From contig NZ_JAPQNS010000023.1 in assembly GCF_028867935.1 (NCBI RefSeq), positions 1 through 64,000 on the forward strand: a stretch of 64,000 bases of DNA, read 5' to 3'. Position 1 is the first letter of the stretch, and each line of letters starts with the position of its first letter. Origin of the DNA: Flavobacterium sp. SUN052. Lineage in GTDB: Bacteria > Bacteroidota > Bacteroidia > Flavobacteriales > Flavobacteriaceae. A program made the position numbers and the translations under genes. Below, piece by piece: positions 53,346 to 61,996 of this stretch. The notes beneath the pieces are model-generated. The model ran no database searches. It was not told where the DNA came from and saw only the letters and a program-made list of their open reading frames with translations.

Positions 53346-54308
53346 ATGAAGGCAATCCTTATTACCCGTCCCGGCGACAGCGCCGTTCTTCAGCTTCAGG
53401 AGTCCCCCACTCCCCAACCCCAACGCAACCAGGTCTTGATCCGGGTGCGCGCAGCGGGAGTTAACCGAAGCGATCTGCTCCAGCGCGAAGGAGGCTATGG
53501 CCCCAATCCATCAGGCCAGATTCCGGGCCTCGAAGTTGCGGGTACGATCGAGCAGTGCGGCCCCGACGTTGACCGCTGGCAACCCGGCGACGCGGTTTGT
53601 GCCCTGATTGCAGGTGGAGGATACGCCGAATTTGTTATCGTCGACCAGCGTCATTGCCTGCCCGTTCCCGCACAGCTGAGCTTCGCTCAGGCAGCCTCCC
53701 TACCCGAAACCATATTGACCGTTTGGTCCACGGTGTTTGATTGGGCCAAGCTGAAAGCGGGTGAAAACCTCCTGGTTCACGGCGGCAGTAGCGGTATCGG
53801 CATCACGGCAATTCAGTTGGCCAAAGCGTTTGGGGCGAATGCGTATGCCACGGCGGGTAGCGCCGAAAAATGTGCGGTTTGTGAACAGTTGGGCGCCGTC
53901 AAATGCATCAATTACACACAGGAAGATTTTGAGCAAGCCCTGGCTGGAGTGGGTATCGATGTTGTTCTGGATATGGTTGGGGGAGCGTACACATCCAAGA
54001 ATCTGCGGTTGATGAAAACCGACGGACGACTGATGTTCATCAACGCCATGCAGGGAGCCGACAGTCAGATCCACATTCCGACGCTGATGCAAAAGCGAAT
54101 TATAATCAGTGGGAGTATGCTAAAGCCCCGCGACGACGATTTCAAGGCTACTCTGACAGCTGCGGTAGAACAGCACGTATGGCCCCTACTGAGCGATGGT
54201 CGCTTTACTCCCGTAATTGATCGAATCTTTCCTTTAGCCGAAGCCGCCCGGGCTCAGGACCGGATGGCCAGCAGTGAACACATTGGAAAGATCATGCTGG
54301 AAGTCTAA
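53346..54308 (+). CDS. NAD(P)H:quinone oxidoreductase, PIG3/zeta-crystallin type
   Basis: 320 residues of the MDR (medium-chain dehydrogenase) superfamily without the zinc ligands. GVNRSDLLQREGGYGPNPSG (about 40-60) and the nucleotide-binding loop NLLVHGGSSGIGITAIQLAK (about 140-159) are typical of PIG3-like quinone oxidoreductases, as is the end VIDRIFPLAEAARAQDRM. It would reduce quinones or alkenals with NAD(P)H. It diverges from the CocE gene; start ATG 53346. Confidence 0.88.
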   Translation: MKAILITRPGDSAVLQLQESPTPQPQRNQVLIRVRAAGVNRSDLLQREGGYGPNPSGQIPGLEVAGTIEQCGPDVDRWQPGDAVCALIAGGGYAEFVIVDQRHCLPVPAQLSFAQAASLPETILTVWSTVFDWAKLKAGENLLVHGGSSGIGITAIQLAKAFGANAYATAGSAEKCAVCEQLGAVKCINYTQEDFEQALAGVGIDVVLDMVGGAYTSKNLRLMKTDGRLMFINAMQGADSQIHIPTLMQKRIIISGSMLKPRDDDFKATLTAAVEQHVWPLLSDGRFTPVIDRIFPLAEAARAQDRMASSEHIGKIMLEV

Positions 54309-54614
54309 GACCAGTCTATAGTGTAGTGAGTTGAGTTTTTTTACGTAACACATTTCGTGCGATTGCAGGGTACGGTTACTCATCGGGTGACCATGTGTAT
54401 TACTATGGATTTATTTTTTCGGGTACTGGAATTTTTACCCTTATAACATCAATGGTAAATCCATTGGGTTGGAGTAGAACCAAAACAAGTGGGTTGAATT
54501 CATTCCTTGACCGTTCGCTCAATCCTGCTCCCCTCTTGTTTCCAGTCGCCAAATCCAGCGCGACTAACGGCAAAAGATCTCAAACCAGTATTCAGCTATT
54601 AAAAATCCCGATTT
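54309..54614. other. 306-bp gap without a gene
   Basis: Nothing clear. A weak stem GGTTAC / GTGACC lies near 54373-54391. An open frame from 54395 overlaps the start of the next lipoprotein and is not protein-like. Confidence 0.3.
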
Positions 54615-55295
54615 ATGAAAACCACATTTCGTATCCTCACCACTGTCCTTTTGTTCGCCGGTTCGGGTATGAGCCTGACTTCCTGCAAGAAAAACGAAGA
54701 CGTTGATCCCACAAAAGGATTTTCAACTCGCATTCAGACTATCGTAGCTCAGGCCGATATTGACAAACTGAGGTCGCGGGGTATGTTGATCAATGAAGGG
54801 TCACAGCCACCTAATATTGAAGGTCTCTTCGTCTCTTCGCCCCACACGCTCGTCAGTCCGTATGGTGCTGAAGATACGTATCAGGTTGGCGATGAATTCA
54901 ACGATCTGATTCTTCGCTTTTCGGAACAGAACGGAGCCGATCAGTCGGCCAAGGTTGAAATTAAAACCAGTGGTTCTACCGCAACGGGCGTTGGCGGTTT
55001 CCTGTCAGGGAATGGGAATAAGTTCACCTTCTTTGCCGAACTGGACTTCGTTAGTGGTAGCGTAACGGGTAAGCAGGTGCGGATATTCTCGGGGGAGATT
55101 ACCGCCGATGGCATCAAGGATTTCTACACGACGATCTTCTTCAAAAGCAAGAATGACCCAAACAACACCCAAATTCCGGTAGGTGTCTCGCGGATCATTA
55201 AAGATGGCAATGGCCTGGCCAGCAAACGGAGTACATTCCGGATCGCTACGATTGAGGGCGTAGCACTGGCTTCAGAATCGTCGATGGATAAATAA
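54615..55295 (+). CDS. Lipoprotein, unknown function
   Basis: 226 residues with lipobox LTSC (about residue 24; SGMSLTSCKKN). The rest is a soluble beta-rich domain (DTYQVGDEFNDLILRFSEQN, KFTFFAELDFVSGS, RIFSGEITADGIKDFYTTIF). No family recognised. A terminator follows. Confidence 0.7.
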   Translation: MKTTFRILTTVLLFAGSGMSLTSCKKNEDVDPTKGFSTRIQTIVAQADIDKLRSRGMLINEGSQPPNIEGLFVSSPHTLVSPYGAEDTYQVGDEFNDLILRFSEQNGADQSAKVEIKTSGSTATGVGGFLSGNGNKFTFFAELDFVSGSVTGKQVRIFSGEITADGIKDFYTTIFFKSKNDPNNTQIPVGVSRIIKDGNGLASKRSTFRIATIEGVALASESSMDK

Positions 55296-55444
55296 TAGAA
55301 TTAGATTGCCGCTTTTGTTTCCACTCGTTCACTTTCCACGACTAAGTAGTCAGATAACAACGGCTGTATTCACCCATTTATTCAGACACTCGATTACCCG
55401 AGCCCATAACAGTACGCATAGGTTGGATGATAGGATGAGTAGAT

Positions 55445-55479
55445 TCCCCCGGATGGCCCTACCGACCGGGGGATTTTTT
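55445..55479 (+). terminator. Terminator after the lipoprotein gene
   Basis: 8-bp stem TCCCCCGG / CCGGGGGA with a 13-nt loop, then a T run to 55479. Confidence 0.8.
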
Positions 55480-55573
55480 GTATCTTACTCCGGCACGACT
55501 TTTGAGCTAGCGGACGTACGATCTGCCGATTTTAGGCGTTCTTTGCAATGAGCTATCCCATAGAGTTTCTGTC

Positions 55574-56191
55574 ATGTCACGATTAACCATTCTTTCCCGG
55601 CCACGATCCGCTTTCTCTACCCTTCTCATTATCGGCGTTTTAGCAGTCACTAACTCCTGCATCCCCGATTTTCTGGTGAAAGAACCCGATTGGGTGGAGA
55701 TTGAAAAAGGCATGTACGAGCCTACCCTGAAACGAAAAGAGGGAATGCTCATTAGCCCCCGCGAAGTGTCGGCAACGGTCATGTTCGACAGCACCTGCAT
55801 GTACGATATTACCCAGGTCGATGAGTATGACTACAATAAGATCTTTGGACTTGGCTTTTTAGGTGCCGACGATCAGCATTATGGACAAGCGCCCCATCAG
55901 GTGGATGGTGCGCGGGTTGCCTGGCGTTGGAATCCGAAAAAGAACCAGATTGACCTTGGGGCCTATGCCTACGTGGAAGGGAAGCGGATTGTGTATGATC
56001 TGGGCGGTATGAAAATCAACGAGGAACGGCGACTGACGATCAAAATTGATTACACCAATAAAGTCTACAAAATCCTCGACGGCCCCGATATTCCGTTTAC
56101 GCACAAGAAAACCATCGCCTACCGCAACGGGCTATATTTCGGTGGCAATCAACCGGCTCCCCAAAAAATCCGGGTGATGATTAAGTATTGA
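55574..56191 (+). CDS. Lipoprotein, unknown function
   Basis: 205 residues. Lipobox VTNSC near residue 29 (IGVLAVTNSCIPDF). Mature part: beta-rich, with EVSATVMFDSTCMYDITQ, RVAWRWNPKKNQIDLGAYAY and the end YFGGNQPAPQKIRVMIKY. The aromatic strand order hints at a jelly-roll or lectin-like fold; not identified. Confidence 0.68.
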   Translation: MSRLTILSRPRSAFSTLLIIGVLAVTNSCIPDFLVKEPDWVEIEKGMYEPTLKRKEGMLISPREVSATVMFDSTCMYDITQVDEYDYNKIFGLGFLGADDQHYGQAPHQVDGARVAWRWNPKKNQIDLGAYAYVEGKRIVYDLGGMKINEERRLTIKIDYTNKVYKILDGPDIPFTHKKTIAYRNGLYFGGNQPAPQKIRVMIKY

Positions 56192-56678
56192 AACCTGTGC
56201 GATAACATACTGCGTAATAACGCCTTCCTTTTCCCCTTTCGGGCTCTAACAGTTACTTTTTGCGCTTACGGGCTGCCAAAATACTGACTCCGTTTGTCAT
56301 AAATACGTAGGTGCCTTCGCCCTGGCCATTCGTTCGAATTGGTCTATATGCATGCTGTACTGCCCACGAACCCACGTATGGTGGCGGTTTTTGAGGATTT
56401 CCTGTACAACTCACAATCAGGCTATTTAATGTGACACTAGGAAAGGTACCACCTTACTCTAGCTTCAACACCGTTTGCTCAACGGCTCAGTAATGCGGGA
56501 TTTTATGCAAAAGATCCTGCCACTCACACAAAACTACTTGGTATCCTGTTTGCGAACCGGCAGGTTCGTGCGACAAATAGCCCAAATAGGCTGGTTGCCT
56601 CCTCGCGACTATGACTGTCACTACTTCGCCAGTATACCAGCCAACCTCAATACATTCACCACTAACTCTTTCACAATC
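56192..56678. other. 487-bp gap with a lipoprotein remnant
   Basis: The spacer between two plus-strand genes holds a possible truncated lipoprotein on the minus strand (56253-56453, separate entry). Outside that, no gene or repeat; frames from 56475 run into the next gene but are not protein-like before its ATG at 56679. Confidence 0.4.
56253..56453 (-). pseudogene. Possible remnant of a small lipoprotein
   Basis: A 66-codon open frame on the minus strand reads SLIVSCTGNPQKPPPYVGSW, then AVQHAYRPIRTNGQGEGTY and VFMTNGVSILAARKRKK before the stop. SLIVSC looks like a lipobox followed by a short mature domain of natural composition, but the signal-peptide start is missing: an in-frame TAA (56454-56456) lies just upstream and no ATG precedes the cysteine. 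It may be a truncated gene or chance. Confidence 0.35.
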
Positions 56679-57380
56679 ATGGAAAAATCGTTTAAAAACA
56701 TCGGCTATTTTTTCGTCCTGATCTGGATAACGGCTCTCATCGGGTTTCATCAAACCTACACTATTTTCTTCCCCACGTTTAAAGGGTTTCGCTGGGAACA
56801 GCATTTTCACGGGGCAATGCTCATGGCCTGGTTTTTTATGCTCATTGTGCAACCCTTTCTGATAAAGTTTGGGAAGAATGACTGGCACCGCATCATTGGC
56901 AAAATCGGTTACGTATTGGCTCCACTGGTTTGCTTCTCTATTTTGGAAGTAAGTCGGCTGGTCTATTTGCGGGAAACCGCACACCGGCCCGAAAACGAGG
57001 TGCTTTCACAATTATCGCTAGATATACCGGCCATTTTAACTTTTGGGCTGTTTGCGCTGCTTGCCTTTGTGTATCAGAAACAACCAGCAGCCCATATGCG
57101 CTACATGATTGCTACTTCGCTACTCATGATTGGGCCGGGATTGGGACGGGCCTTGATCATTTTTGGCGGTATTCCGTTTCCAGTATCCGTTATGGCTGTC
57201 CTCTTTCTGTCGACCTTTATTGCTGTGGTATTTCTGTTGGTAGACATCCGAAACCGAAAAAGCCCGATTCCTTTTCTGGTCATTTCTCTCGTTCTCTCAC
57301 TCAATCTGTTTTGTTGGCTATTCCAGACCTCCGACTGGTGGCTCATGTTTGCCAAAACATTTGCCAACATCTTTTTTTGA
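56679..57380 (+). CDS. Multi-pass membrane protein, unknown function
   Basis: 233 residues from the ATG at 56679 (MEKSFKNIGYFFVLIW); earlier starts add unlikely hydrophilic sequence. About seven membrane helices. Conserved-looking histidines in WEQHFHGAMLMAWFF and DWHRIIGKIGYV suggest a haem or metal site, as in small cytochrome b-like membrane proteins. No partner genes nearby. Confidence 0.65.
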   Translation: MEKSFKNIGYFFVLIWITALIGFHQTYTIFFPTFKGFRWEQHFHGAMLMAWFFMLIVQPFLIKFGKNDWHRIIGKIGYVLAPLVCFSILEVSRLVYLRETAHRPENEVLSQLSLDIPAILTFGLFALLAFVYQKQPAAHMRYMIATSLLMIGPGLGRALIIFGGIPFPVSVMAVLFLSTFIAVVFLLVDIRNRKSPIPFLVISLVLSLNLFCWLFQTSDWWLMFAKTFANIFF

Positions 57381-57556
57381 GACTGCCTGTTTCTACATTC
57401 CAGATTTTCAGGACGAATAACACAACCTGTCGCTCGCTTACCGGAGACATTACTGAGTAGTTTTCCGGAAAAGACAGGTGTGACTATTTCCCGTGCCAGA
57501 GGTCAAATTCATGACGTCGGGCACGGCCGTCAGCTAACCTGTAAAATCTCATTTCC

Positions 57557-58360
57557 ATGAAACAGTTTGTCCTACCATTACTGATTATCAGCCTTTTTAG
57601 TGAATGTCGAAACCCAGAGTTCACCCCTGCACAATGCGAAGTGCTAACCATTAATCAGGGCGGCCGCGACAAACATACGTATGTATATGACTCTCAGGGA
57701 CGCGCCGTTACTATGGCCAGGGCAATGGATGAAACGGGCAATGGACCCGTCAGGCAATATTTTTATAAATTCATTTACGACAGCACTGGAAAACTTGCCA
57801 GTTCATCATGGACGCTCAATGGTCAACCGGATGGCTCCGAGCAATACACCTACACGGGCAATCAGATTACGAAGATTACTTATACGCTTGCCAATGGTCA
57901 GAAAGGTGTCCATAATCTTAAATACACGGCGGCAGGGCTAATCAGTGAGTTTACTTTTGAGTCGGGCAACCCCAATACCGATGGTAAACAATATACCGAA
58001 TACGATGCCAATGGTATTATCACCAAAACGGGCTTTTCCGATTTAAAGGGGACCAAATACGTTGAAGAAATTCGCAAATCAGTTGGAACGGTCAAGTCTC
58101 CCGAACAACTGCTGATCAACAGCGGATTGCCTTTCGATATGCGCACCGGCCGATCCTGGGAAACATCAAGAGGGGGTGTCGGGTCAACTTACGAAGGGTT
58201 TCTGCCTAATCCCAGCGACGGCCATTTGGAGTCAGTCTACACGGGTAGAACCACGGTTGCTAACGTGAACAACCATGGTTACCTATCCGAAACTACGTTT
58301 GCGGTTGACAAATCAACCAAATCGACAACTATCACATACACCTTTTTAGACTGTAATTAA
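57557..58360 (+). CDS. Secreted or lipid-anchored YD-repeat-like protein
   Basis: 267 residues. N-terminal signal with a possible lipobox (FSEC, residue 17). The mature part resembles the YD/RHS-type repeats or DUF4595 proteins of Bacteroidota: TYVYDSQGRAVTMARAMDE, KFIYDSTGKLASSSW, YTYTGNQITKITYTL, YTEYDANGIITKTGF. Four such units. Surface role unknown. Confidence 0.62.
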   Translation: MKQFVLPLLIISLFSECRNPEFTPAQCEVLTINQGGRDKHTYVYDSQGRAVTMARAMDETGNGPVRQYFYKFIYDSTGKLASSSWTLNGQPDGSEQYTYTGNQITKITYTLANGQKGVHNLKYTAAGLISEFTFESGNPNTDGKQYTEYDANGIITKTGFSDLKGTKYVEEIRKSVGTVKSPEQLLINSGLPFDMRTGRSWETSRGGVGSTYEGFLPNPSDGHLESVYTGRTTVANVNNHGYLSETTFAVDKSTKSTTITYTFLDCN

Positions 58361-58402
58361 GTCGGGTATACTTTGTAAAAGCAGGGCAGGACTAAAACAA
58401 CC

Positions 58403-58439
58403 AAGAAAGGGAAAACACGCTGGTTTTCCCTTTCTTTTT
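58403..58439 (+). terminator. Terminator after the YD-repeat gene
   Basis: Perfect 14-bp stem AAGAAAGGGAAAAC / GTTTTCCCTTTCTT, 6-nt loop, T run to 58439. Confidence 0.9.
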
Positions 58440-58565
58440 ACCGTTCCCTCAATACAGCCAACCATCTGTTTACCAGTAAATTGTTTTCGCGACTAAAGTT
58501 TACAGTAATCAAGTAACTTCATTTTCGAATTACTTCCCTTTATAAACTTAAAACACATTTTCCCC

Positions 58566-59138
58566 ATGAAAACGATTTCCATGAATTGGTTGGTTAGTCT
58601 TAAATTAGTAGTTGTTGTTGGTTTATTTCTGGCCAGTTGTGAAGGGAAAGTAGGCCCCGAAGGTCCGGCTGGCCCAGTAGGTGCAACCGGGCCACAGGGC
58701 GTATCAGGCGTTACGGGAGCAACCGGACCGGCAGGCCCGGCAGGGCCCACCGGAGCACAGGGAGTTCCGGGCTCAGCCAACGTTATTTACTCACCCTGGA
58801 CGGCCGTCGCGTTCACGGGTAGTGGCACTACCTACACCGGAAATATTACGGCTACGCCAATCACACAAACGGTACTCGACAGGGCCGATATTCGGGTTTA
58901 CTGGAACGAAGGAGGCCGGGTGCTCACCTTACCATACGCCGAAGTAGTTGGCACTACAACGTACACCGTTCACCAACGATTTTACGTCGGCCGAATTGAG
59001 CTTAAAGCCAGTTATGCACTCGGCTCCCAACAAATGCGCTACGTCATTATTCCGGGCGGAGTGCCTACTGGTCGCTTAGCCAGCATCAACTGGAACGATT
59101 ACAACGAAGTGAAAGCTGCCCTCAATTTGCCCGACTAG
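58566..59138 (+). CDS. Lipoprotein with collagen-like Gly-X-Y segment
   Basis: 190 residues. Lipobox LASC (Cys25) followed at once by 14 uninterrupted Gly-X-Y triplets (residues 27-68), with Pro at many X positions (GPEGPAGPVG, GATGPAGPAGPTG). A 120-residue C-terminal domain (YSPWTAVAFTGSGTTYTG, GRIELKASYALGSQQMRYVI) follows. Such proteins form surface-anchored trimers; the collagen segment probably trimerises the head. Confidence 0.8.
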   Translation: MKTISMNWLVSLKLVVVVGLFLASCEGKVGPEGPAGPVGATGPQGVSGVTGATGPAGPAGPTGAQGVPGSANVIYSPWTAVAFTGSGTTYTGNITATPITQTVLDRADIRVYWNEGGRVLTLPYAEVVGTTTYTVHQRFYVGRIELKASYALGSQQMRYVIIPGGVPTGRLASINWNDYNEVKAALNLPD

Positions 59139-59451
59139 TGATAGTAGGTGATTTGGTAGCGACCGGGCCGAACACTGCTGAAACGGCGACTTTACCCAAC
59201 CAAACGCAGTTAGCCGCCTGCAATACAAATCAATGTAGTTCCCAAAATACGGAAACGTGTTGAAGAATCTGCCACAAAAGGTGCCGATTTAACGAGTTGG
59301 CCTTATTAACAAGTCACGAAAAATAGGATTAATTGCATTCAGAGCCGTTACCTCAATTAAAATTTGATTGCTCATTTTCTACGTACATTTCGAGCAACTT
59401 CTGTAGCTCGTGGCTAGCAGAGGATTACAAACCTCTAAACCTTTTCGCATT
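59139..59451. other. 313-bp gap without a gene
   Basis: Contains only a possible promoter: TTTG at 59363-59366 and TACATTTC at 59384-59391 (17-nt spacer, one mismatch), about 60 bp before the small membrane protein. Confidence 0.35.
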
Positions 59452-59688
59452 ATGGGCTTTCTGTATTCAATTATCATCGGTGGTATTGCTGGCTACCTGG
59501 CCAGCACGTTCATGGGGAGTCATAACTCCATGCTGGTCAATATTCTTCTGGGTATTTTTGGCGGATTAGTAGGCGGTTTCATTGCCGGTAAACTGGGCAA
59601 CGACAAGTCCAACGATGGCTTAGTAATGAACCTGCTTATTTCGGTTGTTGGGGCAGTCATTTTGATCTTTATTGGTCGGCTGTTTTAA
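59452..59688 (+). CDS. GlsB/YeaQ/YmgE family small membrane protein
   Basis: 78 residues from the ATG at 59452 (MGFLYSIIIGGIAGYLAST); a GTG at 59410 would add 14 residues. Three short helices with glycine-rich patterns (GGIAGYLAS, LGIFGGLVGGFIAGKLG) mark the YeaQ/YmgE stress-response family. Its role is unknown. Confidence 0.85.
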   Translation: MGFLYSIIIGGIAGYLASTFMGSHNSMLVNILLGIFGGLVGGFIAGKLGNDKSNDGLVMNLLISVVGAVILIFIGRLF

Positions 59689-59695
59689 CAGATAG

Positions 59696-59769
59696 CAGTG
59701 AACAACGAGCATTGAACAGCCAAAATCTTCACTATCTGTTATTCGTTGTTCACTGCTCGTTGTTCACTG
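59696..59769. repeat. Hairpin repeat overlapping the recombinase 3' end
   Basis: Arms CAGTGAACAACGAGC (59696-59710) and GCTCGTTGTTCACTG (59755-59769) are perfect complements; more words of the same kind fill the loop. The right arm lies inside the recombinase gene and encodes its last residues. Confidence 0.8.
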
Positions 59770-60662
59770 TTCCCCGCTTTTGGATGCGCCTGCTCGTAGG
59801 TCTTTCGTAGCTGTTCCAAACTGGTGTGCGTATAGATCTGGGTAGCCGCTAAACTGCTGTGACCCAACAGATCTTTTATAGCATTCAGGTCAGCGCCCCG
59901 GTTTAGCAAGTGCGTGGCAAAGGAATGGCGTAGCACGTGGGGACTTTTAGTGGATAGCGTTGTCACCAAGTCCAAATAACGTTTCACAATACGTTGAATA
60001 AGAACCGGATAGGCTTGGATACCCCGATCACTCACGATTAAATAAACTGGGTCGGCCTGCCCCCCAAAGGTTGATTCTTTCAACGTTAGGTAAGCGCTAA
60101 TTAAGTCAGTAAGCGACGGCGGCATCGGAATAATGCGGTGTTTGTTTCGCTTTCCCAACACGGTAATAGTCCGCTCATATCGATTTACGTCTGCGGTTTT
60201 CAAGCCAATCAGTTCACTAAGCCGTATTCCCGTTCCATAGAGTAGTTCAAGTACCAGTTTATCGCGCTGTCCGGCAAAATCAGTCGCAAAATCCACTTCA
60301 TCGAGCAAGGTCTCCATCGGTTTTTCTTCCACAAAAACCGGTAGTTTTTTACTTGTTTTCAGCGCCTGAATTTTTAGCATCGGGTCAACCTGAATCACTT
60401 TCCTGCGCATCAAATACCCAAAGAAGCTTCGAAGCGTCGCAATTTTCCGATTCACCGAACTGCGGTCCATCTCGGCCTCTACCAGTTTTACTATCCAGGT
60501 TCTTACCTGACGAAACTCCGCCTTGTCGGGATTTTTCAGCTCAAACTCTTCCGTCAGAAATTGGCTAAACTGCTCTAAGTCGGTACCATACGCTGTGATT
60601 GTATGTTGGCTCAGGCGTTTTTCGTAACGAATGTGATATAGAAAATCCTCGATGAGTGTCAT
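59739..60662 (-). CDS. Tyrosine recombinase of the XerC/XerD type
   Basis: 307 residues. SAM-like N-terminal domain (LIEDFLYHIRYEKRLSQHTI) and catalytic domain with Arg147 (GTGIRLSE), Lys172, His242 and Arg245 (PHVLRHSFATHLL), His268 (LLGHSSL) and Tyr277 (TQIYTHT): the full XerC/D set. Expected to resolve chromosome dimers at dif; whether this is XerC or XerD is not decided. The last ten residues (NSEQRAVNNE) come from the intergenic hairpin repeat rather than from the protein family. Confidence 0.9.
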   Translation of the reverse strand: MTLIEDFLYHIRYEKRLSQHTITAYGTDLEQFSQFLTEEFELKNPDKAEFRQVRTWIVKLVEAEMDRSSVNRKIATLRSFFGYLMRRKVIQVDPMLKIQALKTSKKLPVFVEEKPMETLLDEVDFATDFAGQRDKLVLELLYGTGIRLSELIGLKTADVNRYERTITVLGKRNKHRIIPMPPSLTDLISAYLTLKESTFGGQADPVYLIVSDRGIQAYPVLIQRIVKRYLDLVTTLSTKSPHVLRHSFATHLLNRGADLNAIKDLLGHSSLAATQIYTHTSLEQLRKTYEQAHPKAGNSEQRAVNNE

Positions 60663-60825
60663 AAAGTGGGGTATTTGCCAAGGCTAAGATAGGGCATCAA
60701 TCTTACCGTTGGTTCAATTATTGCTTTATGAGCGTAACAGCTTTACCGCTGAATCGTTAACCTATTGGTCATATAGATTTAAATGCATACATTGGTTTGC
60801 TTTAAAGGCTATGCCAACCTACGCT

Positions 60826-61854
60826 ATGAGAACACAAATTACCTTAACTGTCAATTGGTTAGCCACTGCTACGCTAGCCCTTGGCCTCACTCCTTTGCTA
60901 ACGGGCTGTGGCAGTAAGAACGCGAACGACGACGGTACCATCGTCCCAGAAGTGCCCAGTACAACCGCAACAAGCCCGCAAAGTGTAACCTCTACCGGTT
61001 CATTAACCGATATTATTGATAAAACTGGTCACTTGAGCTTATTGAAAGAAGCTATTACCGAAGCGGGCTTGTCGGATAAGCTCAAAACGGGTTCGCTCAC
61101 TCTGTTTGCCCCAACCGACGAAGCCTTTAAAGCGGCTGGCTATACCAAAGCAGTCCTCGATACCTTACCGGTCGCCGATCTGCAACGCATTCTCCAGTAC
61201 CACCTGCTCAACTCGCGGCTTTCGGGTTCAACCCTGGTTCCCGGCACGCCCTCAACCATCTCTACAGCACTCGTAACAGCCAGTGTAACCCTGTTTAAAG
61301 CCGCTGATGGTCAAGTTTATGCCAATGCCTCACGGGTGGTGCAGCCCGACATTGGTGCTACCAATTCGGTGATGTACGTGATCGACAAAGTTATGCCTGT
61401 TCCCTCACAGACAACGGTCGAACTGATACGCGCCAATCCTGAATTGTCTTTGTTCCGAATGGCTGTTGAGCGGGTAGGCACCACAATTTCGTCGGTTCTG
61501 TTGTCGCCAACGGAGCGGGGAATTACCGTTTTTGCACCCTCAAACGCGGCCTTTCGGGCAGCTGGTTATACCAATGAAGACGCCGTTCGCAGTGCCGATA
61601 TTCCCCGTTTAACCGAAGTTCTGCGGTATCACATTCTCAATAGTCGCGCGTTCGCCCCCACACTCCGAACGGGCGATGTAACAACGGCACAAGGCACCGC
61701 CATTACCGTTACCATCGGCGCTAAAGGCACCACCATAACCGGAAAAGGCAATCCGGCCGTGGCGGGAAATCTGCTCCAGACCGACCTCACCAGCACCAAC
61801 GGGGTGGTTCATGTGATTGATCGGGTTCTGCTGCCAACGGGAGTAAGTCAGTAA
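60826..61854 (+). CDS. Lipoprotein with two fasciclin (FAS1) domains
   Basis: 342 residues from the ATG at 60826 (MRTQITLTVNWLATATLALG); the open frame itself starts upstream. Lipobox LLTGC near residue 28. Two FAS1 domains: first at about 55-185 (TLFAPTDEAFKAAGYTKAVL, LQYHLLNSRLSGS), second at about 195-340 (ITVFAPSNAAFRAAGYTNED, LRYHILNSRAFAP), each ending in a VHVID- or YVID-type strand. Cell-surface adhesion role likely. The hairpin repeat starts six bases after the stop. Confidence 0.87.
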   Translation: MRTQITLTVNWLATATLALGLTPLLTGCGSKNANDDGTIVPEVPSTTATSPQSVTSTGSLTDIIDKTGHLSLLKEAITEAGLSDKLKTGSLTLFAPTDEAFKAAGYTKAVLDTLPVADLQRILQYHLLNSRLSGSTLVPGTPSTISTALVTASVTLFKAADGQVYANASRVVQPDIGATNSVMYVIDKVMPVPSQTTVELIRANPELSLFRMAVERVGTTISSVLLSPTERGITVFAPSNAAFRAAGYTNEDAVRSADIPRLTEVLRYHILNSRAFAPTLRTGDVTTAQGTAITVTIGAKGTTITGKGNPAVAGNLLQTDLTSTNGVVHVIDRVLLPTGVSQ

Positions 61855-61860
61855 CAGTGG

Positions 61861-61956
61861 ACAACGAGCAGTGAACAGCTAACAGTGGGCGCAACTGTTC
61901 ATTGTTAGCTGTTCACTGCTCGTTGTTCGCTGTTTACTGCTCGTTGTTCGCTGTTC
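61861..61956. repeat. Large hairpin plus tandem repeat before polA
   Basis: Perfect 24-bp arms at 61861-61884 and 61903-61926 (core ACAACGAGCAGTGAACAG) with an 18-nt loop; with two mismatches the stem extends outward. It is followed by a direct repeat of about 21 bp (61914-61934 and 61935-61955, both ACTGCTCGTTGTTCGCTGTT). Same word family as the recombinase hairpin. Confidence 0.8.
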
Positions 61957-61996
61957 AGGTGTTATCTTTACAGACCGGATTGACCCAATTCCCTTC

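Noticed and set aside
54395..54706. 103-residue open frame
   Set aside because: Overlaps the start of a clear lipoprotein in another frame and lacks natural composition.
58493..58780. Proline/Ala-rich antisense frame opposite the collagen-like segment
   Set aside because: Its Gly-Pro-like repeats are the mirror image of the collagen codons on the real strand.
61861..61956. Repeated words suggesting a CRISPR-like array
   Set aside because: No regular spacers and the repeats form one hairpin with a tandem copy; no cas genes nearby.
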